From: Pseudomonas marvdashtae
GTDB taxonomy: Bacteria; Pseudomonadota; Gammaproteobacteria; Pseudomonadales; Pseudomonadaceae
DNA length: 64,000 nt
Direction: 5' to 3'
Assembly (NCBI RefSeq): GCF_014268655.2
Contig: NZ_JABWQX020000001.1
Location: 960,001-1,024,000 of the forward strand
Shown here: one piece after another, positions 1 to 8,887 of the stretch
Layout: each line of letters opens with the position of its first letter
How positions within the stretch are numbered: position 1 is the first letter of the stretch
Position numbers and translations under genes: made by a program
The notes under the pieces: model-generated
Database searches by the model: none
What the model was told of the DNA's origin: nothing
What the model saw: only the letters and a program-made list of their open reading frames with translations

Positions 1-1015
1 CCCATCGGCAATGATCACCCGCAAGGCCGCCGCCGCACTGGCCGCCGGCTGCACCGTAGTGGTCAAGCCAGCCCATGAAACACCGTACTCGGCCCTGGCA
101 TTGGCACAACTGGCCGAGGAGGCAGGTTTTCCCGCCGGGGTCTTCAACGTGGTCTTGGGCGAGCCGCAAATGGCCATGGAAACCCTGGTCAAGGACCGTC
201 GCGTGCGCTCGGTAAGTTTTACCGGCTCGACCCGAGTGGGCAAATTGGTCCTGCAAGCGGCGGCTCATGACGTGAAAAAAGTCGCGTTGGAGTTGGGCGG
301 TAACGCGCCGTTCATTGTCTGCGCCGACGCCGATTTGGCGCTAGCGGTGAAAGTCGCCGTCGAAGCGAAGTTCCAGACGTCGGGCCAGGATTGCTGTGCG
401 GCCAACCGGATCATGGTGCAGCGTCCGGTCTATCAGGCATTTCTTGCGCGTTTCGCCGAAGCTGCCCGTGCCTTGCGGGTCGGGCCGGCAATGGTCGATC
501 AACAAGAGCAGAGCGTGGACGTCGGCCCGTTGATGCACCAGGCGGCGTTCGATGGGACTGCTGATCGTGTCGCCGATGCCCTGGCCCTCGGCGCTCAACG
601 CCTGGTAGGCGGCGAGGCTCACGCCTTGGGCGGGTTGTTCTATCAGCCGACCGTGCTGGCCGATGTCACGCCGCAGATGCGTATCTACCGTGAGGAAAAT
701 TTCGCGCCCATCGCCGGGGTGATGCCGTTCGACACCTTGGACGAGGCCATCGAAATGGCCAACGACACCGAGTACGGCCTGGCGGCCTATATTTGCTCGA
801 ACCGCCTGGACGTCATTTATCCGCTGATTCGCCGTCTCGACCACGCCATGGTCGCGGTCAACGGCGTCAAGTTCACCGGCCACCCGATTCCCTTCGGTGG
901 CATGAAAGCCTCGGGCCTCGGCCGCGAGGGTGGCAGCGAGGGCTTCGAGCCCTTTGTCGAAACCAAATATTTTTGCCTGCACCATCAAGGCCAGTTCCCA
1001 GGAGAGCCCGCATGA
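1..1015 (+). CDS. NAD(P)-dependent aldehyde dehydrogenase, succinate-semialdehyde dehydrogenase-like (5' end missing)
   Basis: The reading frame is already open at base 2, so the N-terminal part lies outside the window; about 337 residues are visible. They include the cofactor-side lysine in VVVKPAHETP, the active-site glutamate in ELGGNAP and the catalytic cysteine in GQDCCAANR. The SFTGSTRVGK and PFGGMKASGLGREGG segments are typical of succinate-semialdehyde and related short-chain aldehyde dehydrogenases. The stop overlaps the start of the downstream aminotransferase (ATGA at 1012-1015), so the two are translationally coupled. The likely role is oxidation of the aldehyde made by that aminotransferase. 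The exact substrate is not determinable from sequence. Confidence 0.9.
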   Translation, partial: PSAMITRKAAAALAAGCTVVVKPAHETPYSALALAQLAEEAGFPAGVFNVVLGEPQMAMETLVKDRRVRSVSFTGSTRVGKLVLQAAAHDVKKVALELGGNAPFIVCADADLALAVKVAVEAKFQTSGQDCCAANRIMVQRPVYQAFLARFAEAARALRVGPAMVDQQEQSVDVGPLMHQAAFDGTADRVADALALGAQRLVGGEAHALGGLFYQPTVLADVTPQMRIYREENFAPIAGVMPFDTLDEAIEMANDTEYGLAAYICSNRLDVIYPLIRRLDHAMVAVNGVKFTGHPIPFGGMKASGLGREGGSEGFEPFVETKYFCLHHQGQFPGEPA

Positions 1016-2397
1016 GCCAAGAACTCAACACGCTGTTCGAACAAGACCGTGCGCATTTCATGCACCCCTCGACCCACGCCCATGATCACGCCAGTGGTGC
1101 GCTCAAGGGACGGATCATCAAGAGCGCGTCAGGTATTCGCATTCGCGACCATGAAGGGCGTGATTTCATCGACGCTTTCGCCGGGCTCTATTGCGTGAAC
1201 ATTGGTTATGGCCGTACCGAAGTGGCGGACGCCATCTACAAGCAAGCCAAGGAATTGGCCTATTACCACACCTATGTAGGCCATTCGAGCGAGGCGATCA
1301 TCGAGCTGTCCAGCCGCATCATGGATTGGGCGCCGGAGGGGATGAAGAAGGTTTATTACGGGTTGTCCGGCTCCGACGCCAACGAAACGCAGATCAAACT
1401 GGTGCGTTACTACAACAACGTCCTGGGCCGGCCGCAGAAGAAGAAAATCATCTCCCGTGACCGTGGCTACCACGGCTCGGGCATCATGACCGGCAGCCTG
1501 ACCGGGCTGCCGGCCTTTCACCAACACTTCGACCTGCCGGCGGAAGGCGTCAAGCACACCGTATGTCCGCATTGGTATCGCAAGGCCCCGGCGGGCATGG
1601 ACGAAGCGAACTTCGTGCGTTATTGCGCCGATGAGCTGGAAAAAATGATCCTCGCCGAAGGCCCGGACACCGTCGCGGCGTTCATCGGCGAACCGGTGAT
1701 GGGCACTGGCGGCATCATCGTTCCGCCAGCGGGTTATTGGGATGCAATCCAGGCCGTGCTGGACAAGTACGACGTGCTGTTGATCGCCGACGAGGTGGTC
1801 TGCGCGTTTGGCCGCCTCGGTTCGAAAATGGGCAGCCAGCGCTATGGCATGAAACCGGACCTGATCACCACCGCCAAGGGGCTGACCAGTGCTTATGCGC
1901 CGTTGTCGGCGGTGATCATCGGCGAAAAAGTTTGGAGCGTGATTGAAAAAGCCTCCCAGGCCGAAGGCGCGATGGGCCATGGCTGGACTTACTCCGGACA
2001 CCCGATCTGCGCGGCGGCGGCCCTGGCCAACCTCGACATTCTTGAACGGGAAAACCTCACGGCCAACGCTGAAGACGTGGGCGGCTACCTCAACCGTAGG
2101 TTGCGTGAAACCCTTGAAGGTCATCCGCTGGTGGGTGAAGTCCGGGGTGATGGCATGTTGGCGGCGGTGGAATTCATGGCCGATCGTGAACAGCGCACGG
2201 CGTTCGACCCGGCACTGAAAGTTGGCCCGAAGGTTTCGGCCGCCTGCCTGGAGCGCGGCATGATCGCCCGCGCGATGCCCCACGGTGACATCCTGGGCTT
2301 CGCCCCACCGCTGATCCTGACCCGCGAAGAGGCTGACCTGATCGTCGACATCACCAAGGGGGCTATCGACCAGGTGGCGGGTGAGGTGTTGGCTTGA
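1012..2397 (+). CDS. Class III (omega) aminotransferase, PLP-dependent
   Basis: A 461-residue fold-type I aminotransferase. The PLP-binding lysine is K289 in TTAKGLTSAY. DEVVCAFGRLG, with the PLP-contacting aspartate, and EPVMGTGG are in the expected places. The family transfers amino groups from omega-amines such as beta-alanine, GABA or diamines to pyruvate or 2-oxoglutarate. The start is the ATG at 1012, which overlaps the stop of the aldehyde dehydrogenase; an in-frame extension upstream would run through that gene and is rejected. The pair looks like an amine-to-carboxylate catabolic module. It ends at a REP pair and a terminator. The amine substrate is unknown. Confidence 0.9.
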   Translation: MSQELNTLFEQDRAHFMHPSTHAHDHASGALKGRIIKSASGIRIRDHEGRDFIDAFAGLYCVNIGYGRTEVADAIYKQAKELAYYHTYVGHSSEAIIELSSRIMDWAPEGMKKVYYGLSGSDANETQIKLVRYYNNVLGRPQKKKIISRDRGYHGSGIMTGSLTGLPAFHQHFDLPAEGVKHTVCPHWYRKAPAGMDEANFVRYCADELEKMILAEGPDTVAAFIGEPVMGTGGIIVPPAGYWDAIQAVLDKYDVLLIADEVVCAFGRLGSKMGSQRYGMKPDLITTAKGLTSAYAPLSAVIIGEKVWSVIEKASQAEGAMGHGWTYSGHPICAAAALANLDILERENLTANAEDVGGYLNRRLRETLEGHPLVGEVRGDGMLAAVEFMADREQRTAFDPALKVGPKVSAACLERGMIARAMPHGDILGFAPPLILTREEADLIVDITKGAIDQVAGEVLA

Positions 2398-2430
2398 ACT
2401 GAGTACATAATACTTCAGGACATACATACC

Positions 2431-2562
2431 TGTGGCGAGGGGATTTATCCCCGCTGGGCTGCGCAGCAGCCCTAAAGCAGTGAACTCAATCTTTCTGACA
2501 CACCGAGTTGGCTGGTTTGGGGGCCGCTGCGCAGCCCAACGGGGATAAATCCCCTCGCCACA
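2431..2562. repeat. Inverted REP pair (REPIN-like)
   Basis: Two copies of a roughly 42-bp REP element beginning TGTGGCGAGGGGATTTATCC lie in inverted orientation at 2431-2472 and 2521-2562. They are separated by 48 bp and differ from each other at two positions. The arrangement is that of a REP doublet forming a long hairpin, as is common between genes in the P. fluorescens group. It lies between the aminotransferase stop and the shared terminator. Confidence 0.85.
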
Positions 2563-2599
2563 GTGGATTAATATTTGAAATATGTGAGCTTTGAGCCAA

Positions 2600-2638
2600 T
2601 AAAAAGCCCGCCCGATCATGCGATCGGGCGGGCTTTTT
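2600..2638. terminator. Bidirectional rho-independent terminator
   Basis: A perfect stem of AAAAAGCCCGCCCGAT with its complement around a short CATG centre is flanked by A-runs on the left and T-runs on the right. It can therefore end both the plus-strand aminotransferase transcript and the minus-strand zapG transcript that converge here. Confidence 0.9.
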
Positions 2639-2654
2639 GGGTGTCGCTCGAAAT

Positions 2655-3092
2655 TTACTTCTTCAAACCGTAATGCTCATCGAGCATGCCGGGTGAATTC
2701 GGCGCCTTGGGGGCGTAGTCCCGTGGCGGTTCCTGGATCCCTTTTGGTGGGGTCAGGCGTTCCCGTGGCGTCTGCGCCGCATCGGCTTGCAGGGCGGCCA
2801 GCAGACGTTGGCGAGTCTGTTCGTCCAGGGCCAGGCGGTTGGCGCCTTCGGACAGATGATCCTGGACGTCCTGGTAGCTCTGGGTGAGTTTCTTCACCAG
2901 GGACGCGGTGCTGTTGAAGTGAGTGACCACTTCATTCTGGTAACTGTCGAAACGTTCCTGGATGTCGTCCAGCTGACGCTGCGTGCTGTTGGGCACCGCG
3001 TTGGGCAGCAGTCGGGCAACCAGGAATCCAATGGCGACACCGGCAACCAGGGCAAGAGTCGGCAACAGCCAAACTAAGAGCGAGTGTTCCAC
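2655..3092 (-). CDS. zapG: YhcB/ZapG family inner-membrane protein (DUF1043)
   Basis: A 145-residue protein with one N-terminal transmembrane helix (about residues 5-27), then a cytoplasmic coiled-coil-prone stretch (QRQLDDIQERFDSYQNEV and following) and a proline-rich tail. Size and layout match the DUF1043 family (YhcB), which in E. coli links cell division and envelope synthesis and has been named ZapG. It stands alone, convergent with the aminotransferase and divergent from the hydrolase gene. The function is assigned by family only. Confidence 0.85.
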   Translation of the reverse strand: MEHSLLVWLLPTLALVAGVAIGFLVARLLPNAVPNSTQRQLDDIQERFDSYQNEVVTHFNSTASLVKKLTQSYQDVQDHLSEGANRLALDEQTRQRLLAALQADAAQTPRERLTPPKGIQEPPRDYAPKAPNSPGMLDEHYGLKK

Positions 3093-3234
3093 GAGTCCTT
3101 CCTCTATAAACGGCTTTGCTTTACGTTAACGGCTCGGACCTGCGCTGTATACCGCGAAGAACATCGCAATCATGCCAGGCACAGACTTTTAGCTAGACGA
3201 GTCGACCCTATTCGGGGTCACGGAGTTCTTTCCC

Positions 3235-3870
3235 TTGCTTATGCGCGAAACCCCTGTATTCATCGATGGCCCCGTGGGCCAACTGGAAGCCTTGTATCTG
3301 GACAGCGAAGCGCCCCGTGGCCTGGCGCTGATCTGCCACCCGAACCCGGTGCAGGGCGGGACCATGCTCAACAAGGTGGTCTCGACCCTGCAACGTACCG
3401 CTCGCGACGCCGGCCTGGTTACGTTGCGTTTCAATTATCGCGGTGTGGGTGCCAGTGCCGGCAGTCACGATATGGGCACCGGCGAAGTGGACGACGCCCA
3501 AGCCGCGGCCGCCTGGTTGCTGGAAAAGTATCCCCAGTTGCCGCTCACGCTGTTCGGTTTCTCGTTCGGTGGTTTCGTCGCCGCGACCCTCGGCGGTCGG
3601 TTGCAAGCCCAGGGCCAGGCGCTCAAGCACCTGTTCATGGTCGCACCTGCCGTGATGCGCCTGGATGAACATTCGCCCTTGCCGACGGGTGGTGAGTTGA
3701 CGGTGATCCAGCCTGAAACCGATGAAGTCGTCGATCCCCAGATTGTCTACGAATGGTCCGACACGCTGCAGCGCCCCCACGAGCTGCTGAAAGTGGCAGA
3801 ATGCGGACACTTTTTTCATGGCAAGCTGACCGATCTCAAGGATCTGCTCCTGCCGCGCCTCTCGAATTGA
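3235..3870 (+). CDS. Alpha/beta hydrolase, dienelactone hydrolase-like
   Basis: A 211-residue single-domain hydrolase. The nucleophile elbow is GFSFGG with S110, the probable catalytic histidine is H192 in ECGHFFHG, and the acid is likely in the PETDEVVDP loop. The N-terminal [11 protein letters not shown] and RFNYRGVG segments are typical of a widespread proteobacterial group of small hydrolases of unknown substrate. A TTG start at 3235 has GGAG nine bases upstream. The ATG at 3241 is an alternative but sits farther from that site. It ends 25 bp before trpS and may be cotranscribed with it. Confidence 0.8.
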   Translation: MLMRETPVFIDGPVGQLEALYLDSEAPRGLALICHPNPVQGGTMLNKVVSTLQRTARDAGLVTLRFNYRGVGASAGSHDMGTGEVDDAQAAAAWLLEKYPQLPLTLFGFSFGGFVAATLGGRLQAQGQALKHLFMVAPAVMRLDEHSPLPTGGELTVIQPETDEVVDPQIVYEWSDTLQRPHELLKVAECGHFFHGKLTDLKDLLLPRLSN

Positions 3871-3895
3871 CAGCAGTCTGACAAGCGATAAACCC

Positions 3896-5251
3896 ATGAC
3901 GACGCGTACCCGTATCCTGACCGGCATCACCACCACCGGCACCCCGCACCTGGGCAACTATGCCGGCGCCATCCGTCCGGCGATCCTCGCCAGCCGCGAC
4001 AGCAATGCCGATTCGTTCTACTTCCTGGCCGATTATCACGCCCTGATCAAATGTGACGACCCGCTGCGTATCCAGCGTTCGCGCCTGGAGATCGCCGCGA
4101 CCTGGCTGGCCGGTGGCCTGGACGTGGAACGCGTGACGTTCTATCGCCAGTCCGACATTCCCGAAATCCCCGAACTGACCTGGCTGCTGACCTGCGTCGC
4201 CGCCAAGGGCCTGCTCAACCGCGCCCACGCCTACAAGGCCTCGGTGGACAAGAATGTCGAGACCGGCGAAGACCCGGACGCCGGCGTCACCATGGGCCTC
4301 TACAGCTACCCGATCCTCATGGCTGCCGACATCCTGATGTTCAACGCCCACAAGGTGCCGGTCGGCCGCGACCAGATCCAGCACGTGGAAATGGCCCGCG
4401 ACATCGGCCAGCGCTTCAACCACCTGTTCGGCCAGGGCAAGGAGTTCTTCACCATGCCCGAGGCGCTGATCGAAGAAAGCGTCGCCACGCTGCCGGGCCT
4501 CGACGGTCGCAAGATGTCCAAGAGCTACGACAACACCATCCCGTTGTTCAGCAGCGCCAAGGACATGAAGGACGCGATCTCGCGGATCGTCACCGACTCC
4601 CGCGCGCCGGGCGAAGCCAAGGATCCGGACCATTCGCATCTGTTCACGCTGTTCCAGGCGTTCGCCACCCCGGCGCAGTCCGCCGAATTCCGTAGCGAGC
4701 TGTTGCAGGGCTTGGGGTGGGGCGAGGCGAAGAACCGCCTGTTCCAGTTGCTCGACAGCGAGCTGGGTGAAGCGCGCGAGCGTTATCACCAGTTCATCGA
4801 GCGTCCATCGGACCTTGAAGACATCCTGCAACTGGGCGCGAGCAAGGCCCGGGCCGTGGCAACGCCGTTCCTCAACGAACTGCGTGAGGCCGTTGGCCTG
4901 CGGTCCTTCGTCAGTCAGGTCCAAGTCGCCACCCAGACTAAAAAGAAAGCAGCCAAGGCGGCACGTTTCGTCAGTTTCCGCGACGAGGATGGCAGCTTCC
5001 GCTTCCGCCTGCTGTCGGCCGATGGCGAGCAACTGTTGCTCTCGAGCAATTTCGCTGACGGCAAGACCGCAGGCCAAGTGACCAAGCAACTGCAAGCTGG
5101 CCAGCCGCTGGACGTACGCAATGACGACCTGGGTTTCAGCGTCTGGCTCGACGGCGAATGCGTGGCCAACAGCCCGGTTTTCGCCGACAGCAGCGCCCGG
5201 GACGCGGCGATCGACGCCTTGCGTGTCGCCCTGACGCCTGCGCAGGACTGA
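3896..5251 (+). CDS. trpS: Tryptophanyl-tRNA synthetase
   Basis: A class I aminoacyl-tRNA synthetase that charges tRNA-Trp. The HIGH-type signature is TPHLGN at residues 16-21 and the KMSKS loop is exact at 206-210. At 451 residues it is over 100 residues longer than the E. coli enzyme (334). The extra C-terminal domain, starting with a lysine-rich linker near [10 protein letters not shown], is the long form usual in Pseudomonas. It is followed by hairpins and then zapE. Confidence 0.96.
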   Translation: MTTRTRILTGITTTGTPHLGNYAGAIRPAILASRDSNADSFYFLADYHALIKCDDPLRIQRSRLEIAATWLAGGLDVERVTFYRQSDIPEIPELTWLLTCVAAKGLLNRAHAYKASVDKNVETGEDPDAGVTMGLYSYPILMAADILMFNAHKVPVGRDQIQHVEMARDIGQRFNHLFGQGKEFFTMPEALIEESVATLPGLDGRKMSKSYDNTIPLFSSAKDMKDAISRIVTDSRAPGEAKDPDHSHLFTLFQAFATPAQSAEFRSELLQGLGWGEAKNRLFQLLDSELGEARERYHQFIERPSDLEDILQLGASKARAVATPFLNELREAVGLRSFVSQVQVATQTKKKAAKAARFVSFRDEDGSFRFRLLSADGEQLLLSSNFADGKTAGQVTKQLQAGQPLDVRNDDLGFSVWLDGECVANSPVFADSSARDAAIDALRVALTPAQD

Positions 5252-5303
5252 TCCCAGGCATTATCCGACCATCGGCCCGAAAAAGGGCCGATTGCCATTC
5301 TTC

Positions 5304-5335
5304 CGGGCCATCGCTACAGTGACGGCCCGTTTTTG
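5304..5335 (+). terminator. Probable terminator after trpS
   Basis: A 6-bp stem, CGGGCC (5304-5309) with GGCCCG (5324-5329), is followed at once by TTTTTG. A second hairpin just upstream (ATCGGCCC/GGGCCGAT, 5271-5292) lacks a T-run. The zapE start follows about 18 bases after the T-run, so read-through or attenuation is possible. Confidence 0.5.
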
Positions 5336-5352
5336 TTGCCTTGCTAACGAAT

Positions 5353-6447
5353 ATGACGCCCCTAGAACGATATCAAGCTGATCTGAAACGCCCGGAGTTC
5401 TTCCACGACGCAGCCCAGGAAACGGCCGTGCGGCACTTGCAGCGCCTGTACGACGACTTGATTGCCGCTTCGAACGACAAGCCGGGCTTCTTGGGCAAAC
5501 TGTTCGGCAAAAAAGACCAGGCGCCGGTCAAGGGCCTGTACTTCTGGGGCGGTGTCGGCCGTGGCAAGACCTACCTGGTGGACACCTTCTTCGAAGCGCT
5601 GCCGTTCAAGGAAAAGACCCGGACGCACTTCCACCGCTTCATGAAGCGTGTGCACGAGGAAATGAAGACCCTGGGCGGCGAAAAGAACCCGTTGACCCTC
5701 ATCGCCAAGCGTTTTTCCGACGAGACCCGGGTGATCTGCTTCGATGAGTTCTTCGTTTCCGACATCACCGACGCCATGATCCTCGGCACCTTGATGGAAG
5801 AGCTGTTCAAGAACGGCGTGACCCTGGTCGCCACCTCGAACATCGTGCCGGACGGCCTGTACAAGGACGGCCTGCAACGCGCGCGCTTTCTCCCGGCGAT
5901 CAAGCTGATCAAGGAACACACTGAAGTCGTCAACGTCGACAGCGGTGTGGACTATCGCCTGCGTCACCTTGAGCAAGCGGAGTTGTTCCACTTTCCGTTG
6001 GACGCCGCCGCTGAAGAGAGCTTGCGCAAGAGCTTCCGCGCCCTGACGCCGGAATGCACCCAGGCGGTGGAAAACGATGTGCTGATCATCGAGAACCGCG
6101 AGATCCGCGCCATCCGCACCTGTGACGATGTGGCGTGGTTCGATTTCCGTGAACTGTGCGACGGCCCCCGCAGCCAGAACGACTACATTGAACTGGGCAA
6201 GATCTTCCACGCCGTGCTGATCAGCGGCGTCGAGCAGATGAGCGTCACCACTGACGACATCGCTCGCCGCTTCATCAACATGGTCGACGAGTTCTACGAC
6301 CGCAACGTGAAGCTGATCATCTCGGCCGAAGTCGAACTCAAGGATCTCTATACCGGCGGTCGCCTGACCTTCGAATTCCAGCGGACCCTGAGCCGTCTGC
6401 TGGAAATGCAATCCCACGAATTCCTGTCGCGGGCGCATAAGCCTTAG
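5353..6447 (+). CDS. zapE: Cell division protein ZapE (AFG1-like ATPase)
   Basis: A 364-residue P-loop ATPase. Walker A is GGVGRGKT at 66-73 and Walker B is VICFDEFF with D131-E132. Length and sequence layout match ZapE, which associates with the Z-ring and affects FtsZ polymer stability. The ATG at 5353 gives the family N-terminus MTPLERYQADLKRP. A TTG 12 bases upstream is possible but less likely. In many gammaproteobacteria zapE sits near rplM-rpsI; here those genes are about 9 kb away. Confidence 0.93.
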   Translation: MTPLERYQADLKRPEFFHDAAQETAVRHLQRLYDDLIAASNDKPGFLGKLFGKKDQAPVKGLYFWGGVGRGKTYLVDTFFEALPFKEKTRTHFHRFMKRVHEEMKTLGGEKNPLTLIAKRFSDETRVICFDEFFVSDITDAMILGTLMEELFKNGVTLVATSNIVPDGLYKDGLQRARFLPAIKLIKEHTEVVNVDSGVDYRLRHLEQAELFHFPLDAAAEESLRKSFRALTPECTQAVENDVLIIENREIRAIRTCDDVAWFDFRELCDGPRSQNDYIELGKIFHAVLISGVEQMSVTTDDIARRFINMVDEFYDRNVKLIISAEVELKDLYTGGRLTFEFQRTLSRLLEMQSHEFLSRAHKP

Positions 6448-6514
6448 GGGATTGGCGAATCCGAAAGTCCTGCGATTGCCGTCATGCTGTTCGCTCTGGG
6501 TTTGTCTGAATCGT

Positions 6515-6556
6515 TGTGGCGAGGGAGCTTGCTCCCGCCGGGGTGCGCAGCAGCCC
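6515..6556. repeat. REP element, single copy
   Basis: A 42-bp element starting TGTGGCGAGGGAGCTTGCTC and ending in GCGCAGCAGCCC. It is a variant of the elements at 2431 and 58730, with the GGGAGCTTGCTCCC stem in place of GGGGATTTATCCCC. It lies between the convergent zapE and asparaginase genes. Confidence 0.8.
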
Positions 6557-6583
6557 CTCAAGCCACTATGATTCAGGTAAGTC

Positions 6584-7582
6584 TTAAGGCTGCTGACACC
6601 GGATGTCCTCTTTCAGATAGCGAGCCAAATCATCCTGTCGTCGGCAACCAATCAGTAGCCACAAGAGAATCCTGGCTTTGCGTGGACAGGCAAAGCCAGC
6701 CATCGATGCGCCTCTGCGAATCAAATCCATCTCGCCGCCCTTGAACCCGTAAGTTGAACGAGCCGTGGGTCCTGAGCCGCAGCGAGTTGCAATGATGACC
6801 GGGATTTTCTTGGCGATATCATCAATCGCCTCAGCCCAGGTTTCCGAAAGGTGTCCAGCACCGAAACCGGCGATCACCAACCCGTCGTAACCTAATGTGA
6901 GAATGTTTTCCAGCAACAGTGTGTCGGCAGACAGCGACGCCTGTAGCAAGGCAACTTTCTGTGTCGTATGTTGCGGCAAGGGCAGGACGTTGCGCGGCAG
7001 AGTGGGGCGCAGATAGTGAACTTTACCCTCCGACAATAGACCGGCCGGGCCGACGATGGGTGAAGAAAATGCCTGCAATGCCATTGAATCGGTTTTGCGA
7101 ACTGCGTGCGCCGGGTGAATTTGCCCGTTCATTACCACCAGAACGCCACGTCGACGGCTATTGTCGGCCAAGCCAACCCGGCAAGCATCCAGTAGATTCG
7201 CCGGTCCGTCGGCCCCTGCCTGGGCAGCCGAGCGCATGGCGCCGGTAAGCACCAACGGCTCGTCATGGTTCCAAAGGTGATCGAAAAATGTGGCGCTTTC
7301 TTCCAGCGTGTCCGTGCCCTGCGTGATGACAACACCCACGGCACCTTGCTCAATCTGATAGTTCGCCCAGCTGAGGACACTCAGTAAAAAATCGAAATTC
7401 AGTGAAGCGCTCGGTAACATCCCGAGGGTTTCGACGTTGACGTGTGCCAAACTCGTCAACTCCGGTACCGCAGCCATCAGGGTTTCACCGCTGACGGTCG
7501 GGATCACGCCTTTGCTGGCGGCCTGGGCCCGCATGCTCACGGTGCCGCCAATTGACGCGATGGCCAGTTTGGGCAGATCCAT
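6584..7582 (-). CDS. L-asparaginase/glutaminase family amidohydrolase
   Basis: A 332-residue member of the bacterial asparaginase family, which hydrolyses the side-chain amide of asparagine or glutamine. The first threonine is T14 in IASIGGTVS, the second threonine-aspartate pair is T90-D91 in TQGTDTLEE, and the lysine is K163 in VRKTDS. No cleavable signal peptide is seen at the N-terminus, so it is probably cytoplasmic. It is the last gene of the minus-strand cluster with the amine oxidase, amidase and membrane protein, and follows a strong intergenic hairpin. In this setting it may act on an omega-amide rather than asparagine itself; that is inference. Confidence 0.88.
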   Translation of the reverse strand: MDLPKLAIASIGGTVSMRAQAASKGVIPTVSGETLMAAVPELTSLAHVNVETLGMLPSASLNFDFLLSVLSWANYQIEQGAVGVVITQGTDTLEESATFFDHLWNHDEPLVLTGAMRSAAQAGADGPANLLDACRVGLADNSRRRGVLVVMNGQIHPAHAVRKTDSMALQAFSSPIVGPAGLLSEGKVHYLRPTLPRNVLPLPQHTTQKVALLQASLSADTLLLENILTLGYDGLVIAGFGAGHLSETWAEAIDDIAKKIPVIIATRCGSGPTARSTYGFKGGEMDLIRRGASMAGFACPRKARILLWLLIGCRRQDDLARYLKEDIRCQQP

Positions 7583-7613
7583 ATGATATACACCTCGCTT
7601 ACTTGTAGTAGAA

Positions 7614-7649
7614 ATGGCTGTATCCGCCTCAAGGCCGCAATACAGCCAT
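7614..7649 (-). promoter_or_regulatory. Intercistronic hairpin before the asparaginase gene
   Basis: Perfect 10-bp arms, ATGGCTGTAT at 7614-7623 and ATACAGCCAT at 7640-7649, enclose a 16-base loop in the 78-bp gap between the membrane-protein gene and the asparaginase gene. On the minus strand it is followed by TTTCTACT, which is too weak for a clear terminator. It could be an mRNA processing or stability element, a leaky terminator or a protein site. Confidence 0.55.
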
Positions 7650-7660
7650 GCCGTGAAGGC

Positions 7661-8872
7661 TCAGTTGGCTATCAGAAGTCCGATAAACGGAATGATGAGT
7701 AAGGTACTGATGGCCATCGACAGGACATTTGCGATGAAGGCATGCATGTCGGCTGGTAACCGCTTAGCAATTGCGCACGCCAATGGTGGCGCAATCAATG
7801 CACCCAGCGACGCGCTTGCGGCAATCACCTGCCAACTGGCGCCGTAGGTCAAAACCGCTGCCGGCACGACCGATACCAGCGGAATGTAGGTGGGGTACCA
7901 TCCTCGCAATATCCACTGTCGACGCCATATCACCACACCCAGCGCCGAAGTCAGCGCCTGTGCACCGATCAGTTGGGGCAATAAACCCGAGCCGTAAGCC
8001 GGGCTCATTGGGTTCAAGGTGAAAGCCAGCAACGCGCCCAGTATCAGACCGAGGCTGGCCCATTCATTGCCGAAGAATGGCGCCTCTGAAAAATCTGCCA
8101 AAACCCGGCGCAAACTCCAGACGACACCGTAGTCAGGCGCCTTGGCGTTGGTGGGTGCTGGTGGCGGTTCGCAGGGTTTCCCGGATGCCTGCGACTTCAC
8201 CAGGCTCGGCAGGTAGCGACAGAGCAGAAACGCAATGACGCTGGCGATAGCCATCCCCGAGACATTCCCGATCACCACCGGTAGCCCAAGTGGATTGCAG
8301 ACGTAATTGACGATTAATAAGCACGCCGGGGTGACGAGCAAAGCGCCCATGATTGCGCCATTGATCGCAATCTTCCAGCCGCCGCCAAACATCAGCACCA
8401 TCGCCGCCGGCAATGAAACAAAAGCCGCAAACGTGGGCTGCCAGGCCGTGGCGGTAACGGTCCAGCCCCACAGCAGGTTGCTCAGCAATAGCCCAAGCAG
8501 CGAACTGGTAATCAGCCAAGGCCACAGGCCGCTGCCATAGCAGATGGAAAATCCTTGCCAGGCTTTTCCGGTCCGATTGGCCCGGTACGCCAGATACGCT
8601 CCGGCGAGCAGCCCAATAGAGGCGAACTCATGTTTGTAGAACGCAACCTCGCTGATATCTCCCAGCACCCAGCGTAACCAGGCACTTGGTTGCGGCAGGT
8701 TGGATACCATGTGGCTGTAGTCTGGCCAGAGGTCTGGCCAGGAAGCGCGGTTCGTGAACGAAAGCCAGATCACCAGCGCTATCGCGCCAAGCATCAGCAA
8801 AGTGATGGCGATATCCAGCGGTGATCTGGCGGTATGTTGGCGTTGGTCGAGCTTCTCGCGTGTAGTTTCCAT
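7661..8872 (-). CDS. Unrecognised polytopic membrane protein with internal duplication
   Basis: A 403-residue hydrophobic protein with about ten predicted membrane segments. I do not recognise the family. It is built of two related halves, about residues 73-220 and 260-400. Each half runs E-x-ASxGL, then YGSGL (residues 112 and 293), then W-x-PT, then VSxPAA, then GALxxxP, then NVxSMAI. A hydrophilic proline-rich linker (SQASGKPCEPPPAP) joins them. Such inverted or tandem repeats are typical of secondary transporters and channels. It starts 15 bp after the amidase gene in the same direction, so it may import the amino acid or export the acid product. That role is inferred from context. Confidence 0.75.
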   Translation of the reverse strand: METTREKLDQRQHTARSPLDIAITLLMLGAIALVIWLSFTNRASWPDLWPDYSHMVSNLPQPSAWLRWVLGDISEVAFYKHEFASIGLLAGAYLAYRANRTGKAWQGFSICYGSGLWPWLITSSLLGLLLSNLLWGWTVTATAWQPTFAAFVSLPAAMVLMFGGGWKIAINGAIMGALLVTPACLLIVNYVCNPLGLPVVIGNVSGMAIASVIAFLLCRYLPSLVKSQASGKPCEPPPAPTNAKAPDYGVVWSLRRVLADFSEAPFFGNEWASLGLILGALLAFTLNPMSPAYGSGLLPQLIGAQALTSALGVVIWRRQWILRGWYPTYIPLVSVVPAAVLTYGASWQVIAASASLGALIAPPLACAIAKRLPADMHAFIANVLSMAISTLLIIPFIGLLIAN

Positions 8873-8887
8873 TGAGTCGCTCCCTTA

